Positions 25,724 to 33,259 of a stretch of DNA of 64,000 nucleotides are shown piece after piece. The stretch covers positions 42,455 through 106,454 of the forward strand of contig JAJDDQ010000076.1 of NCBI GenBank assembly GCA_029260215.1, read 5' to 3'. The position numbers and the translations under genes were made by a program. The notes under the pieces were generated by a model. That model worked only from the letters and a program-made list of their open reading frames with translations. It searched no databases and was not told where the DNA came from. The number at the start of each line of letters is the position of its first letter. Within the stretch, counting starts at the first letter, position 1. Source of the DNA: Phycisphaerae bacterium (lineage in GTDB: Bacteria > Planctomycetota > Phycisphaerae > UBA1845).

Positions 25724-28624
25724 TTACTCAATCGAACAAACGTTGAACAGGAAATCGCTATTGTCCAAAACCGCCAACCCCAACCAATCGCTGACCCCGC
25801 ATCCAACTGTATCGAAATTCCACAGGAACGTACATCGCGACAAAATGGGAATGCCCGCCCCGTTTGACAGCCCAGCCCCCGACACGGCCGAATTGCCAAT
25901 GAACGCACAATTCTTAATAGTCGCCCGCCCGCCCTGATGATGAACCGCCCCACCGTTGATCGCCGAATTCGAGGCGAACAGACACTGTGCGATGCTCGGG
26001 CTGCTCTCGACACTCAACAATCCGCCGCCGCTGGAGAACGGAAATGCATTACCGTCCGCATTGCCGGATACAATCAAAAAACCATCCATCACCGCGGTCG
26101 GACCGTTGCTCGTACTGCTGACGACGTGGTAGCTGTTGTCTGCCGCCACGTCAGGCACACCGATATCACCGCTCAGAACCGTCGGGGACGCATCCGTATC
26201 CCGTTCGGAACGCTTCGCTTCTCCCGCAAACCCATCGGTGCCATACGCGCCTCGAAAGCCGCCATACCAACCAACGCAGTCCTGCATGACAAACGTCGCC
26301 TCCCGCAATCCGCTTCCGCGATCGGGATAGTAAACACCCGTCGCCACCCAGATTTCAATGGGATTCTCACGCGACGACGCAATATCCAAAGCATCCTGAA
26401 AATCCCGGCAAGCACTGCCCCAGCTTAGACAATCCCCCGCAACCGGGGCGCGGCTGTCAACATACAAAACCTCCGTCGCACCCGCACAGTAAGGCCCCAA
26501 CGCCCATCTGAATGCGTTGCCGAACAGCGACTTGCCCGCCGGCGTCATCGACAACCAGGAATCATCGTCCAGAAAAAGAAACACACGCCGACTAAGTGCC
26601 ACGTGTCCGCCAAGCAAAGCAGCACCGACGTCGGCCGTCATCAACGCAATCGCATCGGGATCGGCACCGCTCATCGCAAGAACGCGAACACCGTCACCAA
26701 TCGGACCACGCACGCCATTCACGTTGCCCGGCGCACCGTAAACTTGCAGAGAACCCAAGTCGAGTCCCTCGGTAATCGCGTGGGTGGTGTCAATGATGGA
26801 CACCGCCGCCGATGAACCGGGCACATCCGCGAACGCCGCCAAAGGCTCGCGTTCCAAAGCGTTGAGCTGCGACGCCCAATAAGCGACCGGAACGGTCAAA
26901 TACCTGAAATCACCCCCGATGTTGGCAGGATCAACGCTCGAAGACACGAACACCGCGTCGTACGTAGCAGCCAACGCAGCCGACGTAGGCCTTGAACCCA
27001 CTTCGTCGTCGTGAAAATCAACCACCCATCCAAGCGCCCGCACAAAGTCCGCCACGGCTGAATCGCCCGCAGCCGGGGGTAACCCGCCCACAACGAACGC
27101 CACCCGGGGAACATTGCCAACTTCGATAAAGCCGGACTTTTTGATCACGCTCGTACCCTCGGCGGATGTCACCGAAAGTTCAACGCTGTAAAGGCCGTCG
27201 CTGGTGTAGGTGTGCTGCGGATGTTGTTCGACGGACGTGGCTCCGTCGCCAAAATCCCACGCCCATGAAGTCGGGGCAGCCACCATCGAAAGGTCGGAAA
27301 ACTGCACAGTCAACGGTGCGACACCGCTGGTAACGTCGGCGGTGAAGTCAGCCGACCCCACGAACCGCACACGCAAAACGTTGGCACCCCGTTCGGTCGG
27401 TGCGCTGGAATCCTGATCCTTGTAAAAATCACTGAAGTACAGCCCGTCAGGCCCCGCAGCCAGTGCGACCGTCGACGCCCTTCCGGTCCCGGTGTACTCC
27501 ACAAACGGACGCGGACCGTCGAGGAGTGTCCCGTCCGCCGCCAGCGTGAATTCGCTGATGCGTTTTCCCCGACCAGCCGGCCCCGCCACCCACGGCAGGC
27601 CCGACTCCGTCACATACGCACGCCCCAACTTCCCAAGCGGAAATCCACTGCCGCCAAACGACTCCGCCTGAACAAATGCGAGATTGACCGGTGCGCTCGC
27701 GGGATACCACGAGTACAGCGCGAAGTTCAGCATGCTCGCGTCCGTACCGTCCCAAGCGAAATTGCGACCGGGAATCACCTGCGCAAAACGGTCGATGAAC
27801 GGCCCGTTCCCGACGTAGTACAAAATCCCGTCCGCCGCACGCCACGCACCCCCGAACGGGTTGCGAAAACCGTAAGCGTAAATGTAATCCGTCGCGTTGA
27901 TACCGTCAGGCGAGAAGAAGAAAGGATTGTCAGCCGCCGGCGATCCATCAGGATGCATCCGCAGGATTTTCCCGCGAAACGAACTGATATCCTGTCCCGT
28001 TGACGAAATAAACCCGTCACCCATATGCACATACAGCATGCCGTCCGGACCGAACGATAACTTCGAAACCTGGTGGGCCTCGCCCTGCGCTTCGCCGAAC
28101 ATATCCAGAACGACCGACGCCGACGAAGCCGTCATCCCCCCGTCAACGCTGTGAAGCCGCAGCACCATCGGATAGTGAATGCCCGGCTCGAACGGCGAGT
28201 CGTACAGTTTGCTGATGAACAGATCGCCCGTCGCGGGATCGATGACAATTCCGGTCAGGCCCTGCTCGCCCGAACCCGGAATGACGCCCGAAGGCAAAAA
28301 ATCCAGCAGATCAACGGCGTAATCACTTACGGTGAAGTCGCGTGTCACGACCTTGATCGAACCGTACAGCTCCGTAACGTAGAAGTAAGGGTCCGACGGG
28401 GCATTACCCGGATTGGGCAGAAAGGCGATATTGACCGGCAGTTGAAACCCGGTCGCCACCACTTCGACCTTGAATCCGGGTTCGACCGACCACGGCAAAT
28501 CAAGGCCGGAAACACCTTGCCCGTTGGTCGAAACTCCCGGCGGCAACTCCGCCGCACCCACCGTAAGCGAAATCCACGCAAACGCCGTTGTGAACAGGAT
28601 TGTCTTCACCGTAAATCCCCACAT
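25724..28624 (-). CDS. Secreted multidomain protein: sugar dehydrogenase-like propeller, PKD, ThuA-like and beta-helix regions
   Basis: ATG 28624 gives the signal peptide MWGFTVKTILFTTAFAWISLTVGAAE; upstream track residues lack support. Residues ~30-430 are a soluble-glucose/sorbosone-dehydrogenase-like propeller (LPVNIAFLPNPGN, HQVSKLSFGPDGMLYVHMGDG, GFRNPFGGAWRAADG). A PKD domain follows (ADVTSGVAPLTVQFSDLS...WDFGDGATS). Residues ~520-720 (VAFVVGGLPPAAGDSAVADFVRALGW) look like a Rossmann-like or ThuA-type domain. The rest is a right-handed beta-helix of the choice-of-anchor type (EVLYVDSRAPVAGDCLSWGSACRDFQDALDIA...). The protein stops soon after the helix with no sorting signal or dockerin, which is unusual for this type and could mean C-terminal loss. 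Activity unknown. Confidence 0.84.
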   Translation of the reverse strand: MWGFTVKTILFTTAFAWISLTVGAAELPPGVSTNGQGVSGLDLPWSVEPGFKVEVVATGFQLPVNIAFLPNPGNAPSDPYFYVTELYGSIKVVTRDFTVSDYAVDLLDFLPSGVIPGSGEQGLTGIVIDPATGDLFISKLYDSPFEPGIHYPMVLRLHSVDGGMTASSASVVLDMFGEAQGEAHQVSKLSFGPDGMLYVHMGDGFISSTGQDISSFRGKILRMHPDGSPAADNPFFFSPDGINATDYIYAYGFRNPFGGAWRAADGILYYVGNGPFIDRFAQVIPGRNFAWDGTDASMLNFALYSWYPASAPVNLAFVQAESFGGSGFPLGKLGRAYVTESGLPWVAGPAGRGKRISEFTLAADGTLLDGPRPFVEYTGTGRASTVALAAGPDGLYFSDFYKDQDSSAPTERGANVLRVRFVGSADFTADVTSGVAPLTVQFSDLSMVAAPTSWAWDFGDGATSVEQHPQHTYTSDGLYSVELSVTSAEGTSVIKKSGFIEVGNVPRVAFVVGGLPPAAGDSAVADFVRALGWVVDFHDDEVGSRPTSAALAATYDAVFVSSSVDPANIGGDFRYLTVPVAYWASQLNALEREPLAAFADVPGSSAAVSIIDTTHAITEGLDLGSLQVYGAPGNVNGVRGPIGDGVRVLAMSGADPDAIALMTADVGAALLGGHVALSRRVFLFLDDDSWLSMTPAGKSLFGNAFRWALGPYCAGATEVLYVDSRAPVAGDCLSWGSACRDFQDALDIASSRENPIEIWVATGVYYPDRGSGLREATFVMQDCVGWYGGFRGAYGTDGFAGEAKRSERDTDASPTVLSGDIGVPDVAADNSYHVVSSTSNGPTAVMDGFLIVSGNADGNAFPFSSGGGLLSVESSPSIAQCLFASNSAINGGAVHHQGGRATIKNCAFIGNSAVSGAGLSNGAGIPILSRCTFLWNFDTVGCGVSDWLGLAVLDNSDFLFNVCSIE

Positions 28625-28819
28625 TGATCCAAAGGCAGGGGGCATACCGAGGGTGGACGAACGTCCGCACGTGTCGACAACAACGCGCACCCACTGCGCC
28701 CCACAGGCTTCGCCAACCCCGTCCCCACGGGGTCCACCGCATCATAACAGAACCCGCGCGCGTCGATCAACCGTAATCGGCACGCGCGAAATGAGATTTG
28801 TAAGGAGCCGTATGAGCAC

Positions 28820-28838
28820 CCCAGGGCAATGCCCTGGG
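28820..28838. repeat. Intergenic palindrome, possible terminator
   Basis: CCCAGGGCAATGCCCTGGG forms an eight-base-pair stem around AAT. It starts directly beyond the stop codon of the small lipoprotein gene, so it could end that transcript, but no T-run follows. Similar palindromes with CCCTGGGCTAC flanks are, to my knowledge, common intergenic repeats in planctomycete genomes. Confidence 0.55.
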
Positions 28839-29024
28839 CTACATGGGCCGAGGCAGCACGAGGTCCAATAACGTGAACACAACGTCACCGACAATGGCGG
28901 ACGCGGTGCTGGTCACCAAATCGCGTCCCAAACCACTCGGAATGCATCCACCGCCGGAAAACGTCGTCGCGCCCAATATCACGAACACCGACAACGTCCT
29001 GCGAATCAATCGAACCTTTGACAT
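28839..29024 (-). CDS. Small putative lipoprotein
   Basis: Sixty-one residues. The sequence MSKVRLIRRTLSVFVILGATTFSGGGCIPSG is a textbook basic, hydrophobic, lipobox N-terminus with Cys near residue 27. A short tail (DLVTSTASAIVGDVVFTLLDLVLPRP) contains a second hydrophobic stretch. GGAAGG lies about ten bases upstream of the start. It follows the PEP-CTERM gene by 15 bases, so the two are likely co-transcribed. Function unknown. Confidence 0.65.
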   Translation of the reverse strand: MSKVRLIRRTLSVFVILGATTFSGGGCIPSGLGRDLVTSTASAIVGDVVFTLLDLVLPRPM

Positions 29025-29039
29025 ACGCCGAAGACCTTC

Positions 29040-29696
29040 CTAACCGATCCGGGCACCGCCGCGAACGCGCCGCGACGATCGACGCGCAAAACACATCGAA
29101 AGCCCGATTCCCATAATCACGAAACTGCTCGGCTCGGGCACAACGACGAAGCCAATACCCGTGAAACCAGCCAGCCCGGTAGCGCCAGAGTAAACGACTT
29201 CCTCATTCGCGATCGCCAAAGCGCTGCCGTCTTCGTTGACTGCCAACACCAGATCGACGGACGCCGCCGCCGGCAACGGCACCAACCCGAGAAGGCCCTG
29301 TGCATGATCCGCCAGGAACGCAAACCCGGGCACCACGCCGAGAAACAACGACGTGTCATCGTCACCCAGAACAACCATCGACGCAAGCGACCCTTCGTCG
29401 AAGGTGGTCAACTCCATACGCGTCCACGCGATCGTGGTTTCCGCGGAATTGGTCGCTACCGGCGCCACGATGAAATTACCTTCGCGCATCTCCACAGCGC
29501 TGCCCGTTTCCGTCATCGGGGTGTCGCCCACGCCCAGCCACGGCGGCGCGCCCAACTGCTCGTCATCGAAATCGTCGGCGAAAGCCACCTGCCCGTCGAC
29601 GAAAACTGCCGCGAGATCCAGACGAACAACGGTCTCAGCCGACGCTGAGCGCAGACCCGCAGCCAGTAAAAAAACCAGCACATATTGAATTCGCAC
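29040..29696 (-). CDS. PEP-CTERM sorting-domain protein
   Basis: The GTG at 29696 is preferred: AGAGGAG sits eight bases upstream and it yields the signal peptide VRIQYVLVFLLAAGLRSASA. The track's ATG would add 39 residues without hydrophobic character. The body (~150 residues) is acidic and beta-rich, with no known catalytic motif. The C-terminus VPEPSSFVIMGIGLSMCFARRSSRR is a complete PEP-CTERM signal: PEP motif, membrane helix and basic tail. Such proteins are processed by exosortase and often accompany exopolysaccharide production; the exosortase gene is not in this window. Confidence 0.85.
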   Translation of the reverse strand: MRIQYVLVFLLAAGLRSASAETVVRLDLAAVFVDGQVAFADDFDDEQLGAPPWLGVGDTPMTETGSAVEMREGNFIVAPVATNSAETTIAWTRMELTTFDEGSLASMVVLGDDDTSLFLGVVPGFAFLADHAQGLLGLVPLPAAASVDLVLAVNEDGSALAIANEEVVYSGATGLAGFTGIGFVVVPEPSSFVIMGIGLSMCFARRSSRRVRGGARIG

Positions 29697-30124
29697 TTTA
29701 TTCTCTCCTCTTTCCCTTTCAACGTCCGCCAAAGGCGCGCGCCGCATCGGGCAGACACCCGGTGCGATAACGTACGGTAGATTATCCCGTGCGGACTTTT
29801 CAGATTCTCCCAACCCGCCTTTTTACCAGAAATACCCCGCCGATGTCAACGATAATCCAGCACCGCCAGCCCCTGAATTCAGCCAAATCGCGAAATCATC
29901 CCATTTCGGGTCTCGCCCACCCCTTGAACGCGGAAAACAGGGGTCATCGCCCCATTTTCCGCGTGCGATGGTTGAGTCTCGGGTTGAAAATGCATAGACT
30001 ATCCAGTGGGCCAGCAGCTTCTCCAGACGCCAAAAATTTGGGATCATCGTCGGAGTCCTGCTTCCCTTTCCTTCCAAACCTGGGCTTACAGGGGTACGTA
30101 AAACTGGTGCGATGGAGCGAAACC
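29697..30124. other. Divergent intergenic region
   Basis: About 430 bases between the minus-strand PEP-CTERM gene and the plus-strand GH172 gene, so it should carry promoters for both. One candidate plus-strand promoter is listed separately. Frames through it have no family resemblance. Confidence 0.5.
29972..30000 (+). promoter_or_regulatory. Candidate promoter of the GH172-GH2-GH39 operon
   Basis: TTGAGT and TAGACT are separated by 17 bases, each matching four of six sigma-70 consensus positions. A start near 30007 would leave a leader of about 118 bases. Weak, sequence-only evidence. Confidence 0.28.
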
Positions 30125-33100
30125 ATGAGCGGGAAGTGGCTAGTCGTCGTTTTGGCGACGGCTGGGACGGTTTGCGCGATGCCGCCGGTCGGCCTCGAAA
30201 CGTGGGAACAGTTTGGCCGGCTTGGCGAGTTGAGGACTTCCGTCCGCACCCACCAAGTTTCCAGCTACGAGCGATTCGGGGGCAATAAGGATTCCGCGAA
30301 TTTTCTCGAAACCGTCGGTTCCGAAAACGTGCTCATGGACGTCAAGGGGCCTGGCTGCATCTATCGAATCTGGATGACGGGCATCAACCCCAACGCCATG
30401 ATCCGCATCTACTTCGACGGCTCAGCAACTCCTGCGGTGGAGATGACGCTGGGTGATTTTTTCAGCGGTCTGAACGCTCCGTTTCTGCGGCCTCTGGTCG
30501 GTGACGACGATTATTCATCCGGCGCGTTTATTTGCTATCTTCCGATGGAATTCGAGTCCGGCTGCCGGGTGACCACCGAAAGCCCAACGCAGTTCTACAA
30601 CATTACCTACCAAAAACATGCGGACGCGACCGGCTTGACGACTTTCACGGGTACTGAAGATGACACGCTCGCCAGGGAAATTTGGCGACAGCACGGTCGC
30701 GACCCGAAAAGTGACACTGGAACACTGGAGCTGGCTGCCACCAAGACCCTTCAGCCGGGTGAATCCCTCACTCTTGCGGAGATCGACGGTCCGGCTTCGA
30801 TTCAGCAAATCGAGCTGACGATTCCCGGAATGAATGCCACAGCGGTTGAGCCGGTCTGGGACAATGGTCGCGCATACTTGGGATTCAGCCAATTCCGCGT
30901 GGCGATCGACCCTGCCAACGTGGGCGTCCGCTTGACCCGCCGTCTGGACTACGGCGTTCGGGATCAGAAAGCAGACGTTTCCGTGGACGGCATCCCGGCT
31001 GGCACCTGGCTCACGCCCGGCAGTGTTGCGGGTTGGCTGGACGACACTTTCGAGATTCCGGACAGGCTCACGACCGGAAAATCCGAAATCACTGTGAGGG
31101 TAACCTTCATCAGCTCGGCCTTCGACTGGAACGAGTTTTACTACTGGATCGACAGCATCGTTGCCGGCGAAGCCCGGCGGACAGATGAGATCGATGTGGG
31201 CGACGCCGAGGATGAAGCGAACCACGGCTATAGCGTCAGCGGCCAAACATGGGAGGGCGCGCGAACCCTGTACTATTCGGACGATGACGTCGCCACGGAA
31301 GTTGGCAAGAGCACCCGGAATCGGGTCAATTTCGAGGTAGCGATCGACCCGGACAACACCGGCGTCGTGCTCACGCGCCGCCTGGACTACACGGTCGCCG
31401 ATCAGCGCGGCAACGTGTTCGTCGACAATCAGCCGGTCGGAGCATGGAACACGCCGGGAATGATCGATGCCTTTTTCCACGACGACACCTTCGACATCCC
31501 ATCCGAATTCACCGCCGACAAATCGAAAATCACGGTGGTCATCTTCCCCAACAACGTCGATTCCCAATGGACCGAATTTCGCTATTGGGTTGATACCAAG
31601 ACCGCCGACGGCCTGGTGCGAACCGACACAATGAATATCGGTGACCCAACCGACGAAGCGGCCCACAACTACGAAATCGTGCAACCTGACGCGATCGGCG
31701 CACGCACGCAACCGCTCTATCGCAAGCCCGATCCCGTGTTCGCGGATATCCTCCGGGACTCACGCATCGTCGCGACGTGGGACAATGCCGACAGGCCTCA
31801 GGTCGATGTTCCGCTGGGCGGCTTTTTCGGCTCACAATTCGGCGCGAAGAAAATCAACGGGCTTCCCGTCGGAATCAACGTTGATCGCCTGTACTGTTTT
31901 TTCCCGATGCCCTTCGCCGACAACGCCCGCATCACGCTCGTGAACGAGAGCGATCACGCGATCAAGGGTTTGCGATATCGCGTCGCTTACTCGCACCGGT
32001 CATCCTCTGAACTCGACGGCGCGGCTCGCTTTTACGCCAAATACAACGAGGCCCGGCCTGCCATCGCCCGACGCGACTTCGTCATCCTCGAAGAAACCGG
32101 AGCCGGTCATCTCGTAGGGGTAGTGCTGGCGATGCACGGCCCCAGTCGCGGATACCTCGAAGGAGACGAGCGTATCTACATCGACGACAGTCTCACGCCC
32201 GCGCTCTACGGCACGGGAACCGAAGATTTCTTCAACGGCGGGTTCTATTTCAACCGGGGTCGGTTCTCCCTGCCCACACACGGCAACCCCACGATGGAAG
32301 GAATGCCGATCGCGACGGACATGTACCGCTTTCTCGTCGGCGACATCATCCCCTTCGCGATGTCGATCAGGGTTGGGATGCAACATGGCGGCGACAACGA
32401 TACGACGGATACGGACATTTCCAGCATCGCCTTCTACTACAAGCGCAGCGAGCCGCTCTCTGTTCTTACTGACGAGTTCGACGTGGGTGAAACCAACTCT
32501 GAAGCCGATCACGAATACACGCACTCAGGTTCCGTCTGGCGGGGCAGTCTGGTCGACAAATACGAAGGCGATGACGACGACATCGCCGTGCAGGACGATG
32601 GCCGGCGATTCGGGACAGAAAGCGACGCGGGAAGCTCTTTCAAAGTCGCGATTGATCCCTGCAATGACGGCGTTCTGTTGCGACGACGCATGAATTATTT
32701 CTACCCGAGACAGGAAGCGATGGTTCTTGTGGACGGAGTTGAGGCGGGCCTGTGGTACGACGCGGGAAACAACACGACGCTCAGGTTCCGAGACTCCGAG
32801 TTTCAGATTCCCGCATCACTGACGCAGGGCAAAAGTGAATTGTCCATTGAAATTCGCAATGCTTCGGCCAGCGCGCGCTGGACAGAATACCGCTACTGGG
32901 TCTATACATTGCTTCCGAAATCCGAATCGCAACGCGGCGACATCGCGGAGTGCCCACGCGTCATTGCCCCCCCGCCGGATGGCGACGGGGAAGGCGACTT
33001 GTCGGCTGAGGACAGCGACGCCGATGTCGCAAACATGAACGACAACGCCGGCGACGGCGAAGAGTCGCCGGACGTGCCCGTGATACTCCTGCCGACGTGC

Positions 33101-33259
33101 GGCCAGGGCGTGCTGCCGTTTGTTGCGTTTTCGATGCTGCTGTGCACCGTGGTTGCGGGATTGAGCAATGCAGAAATCGGAAAACAGAAAGTCGAAAGAC
33201 GAAAATCGAAAGTAATGCAGTCAACGGTCGCAACACCAGAGGGGATCGCCGGGGGATGA
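30125..33259 (+). CDS. GH172 (DUF2961) protein with three copies of an unclassified beta-sandwich domain and a C-terminal anchor
   Basis: ATG 30125 has GGAG seven bases upstream and starts the signal peptide MSGKWLVVVLATAGTVCA; the earlier track start is unsupported. The GH172 N-terminal part is at ~20-240 (VKGPGCIYRIWMTGINPNAMIRIYFDG). The catalytic half resumes near 520 and has YLEGDERIY...GTGTEDFF around 675-700, keeping the acidic residues seen in the other GH172 gene. Two copies of a ~125-residue module (VAIDPANVGVRLTRRLDY... and VAIDPDNTGVVLTRRLDY...) sit between the halves at ~258-350 and ~400-495, and a third (VAIDPCNDGVLLRRRMNY...) at ~838-930. An acidic linker precedes VLPFVAFSMLLCTVVAGL and a basic end, a likely membrane anchor or sorting signal. 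Substrate unknown. Confidence 0.85.
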   Translation: MSGKWLVVVLATAGTVCAMPPVGLETWEQFGRLGELRTSVRTHQVSSYERFGGNKDSANFLETVGSENVLMDVKGPGCIYRIWMTGINPNAMIRIYFDGSATPAVEMTLGDFFSGLNAPFLRPLVGDDDYSSGAFICYLPMEFESGCRVTTESPTQFYNITYQKHADATGLTTFTGTEDDTLAREIWRQHGRDPKSDTGTLELAATKTLQPGESLTLAEIDGPASIQQIELTIPGMNATAVEPVWDNGRAYLGFSQFRVAIDPANVGVRLTRRLDYGVRDQKADVSVDGIPAGTWLTPGSVAGWLDDTFEIPDRLTTGKSEITVRVTFISSAFDWNEFYYWIDSIVAGEARRTDEIDVGDAEDEANHGYSVSGQTWEGARTLYYSDDDVATEVGKSTRNRVNFEVAIDPDNTGVVLTRRLDYTVADQRGNVFVDNQPVGAWNTPGMIDAFFHDDTFDIPSEFTADKSKITVVIFPNNVDSQWTEFRYWVDTKTADGLVRTDTMNIGDPTDEAAHNYEIVQPDAIGARTQPLYRKPDPVFADILRDSRIVATWDNADRPQVDVPLGGFFGSQFGAKKINGLPVGINVDRLYCFFPMPFADNARITLVNESDHAIKGLRYRVAYSHRSSSELDGAARFYAKYNEARPAIARRDFVILEETGAGHLVGVVLAMHGPSRGYLEGDERIYIDDSLTPALYGTGTEDFFNGGFYFNRGRFSLPTHGNPTMEGMPIATDMYRFLVGDIIPFAMSIRVGMQHGGDNDTTDTDISSIAFYYKRSEPLSVLTDEFDVGETNSEADHEYTHSGSVWRGSLVDKYEGDDDDIAVQDDGRRFGTESDAGSSFKVAIDPCNDGVLLRRRMNYFYPRQEAMVLVDGVEAGLWYDAGNNTTLRFRDSEFQIPASLTQGKSELSIEIRNASASARWTEYRYWVYTLLPKSESQRGDIAECPRVIAPPPDGDGEGDLSAEDSDADVANMNDNAGDGEESPDVPVILLPTCGQGVLPFVAFSMLLCTVVAGLSNAEIGKQKVERRKSKVMQSTVATPEGIAGG

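Noticed and set aside
25486-26013. 175-residue minus-strand ORF
   Set aside because: Its translation consists of the REP-like hairpins plus an out-of-frame part of the beta-helix gene.
30515-31711. 398-residue minus-strand ORF
   Set aside because: Antisense shadow of the GH172 gene; His/Arg/Val-rich composition is typical of such shadows in GC-rich DNA.
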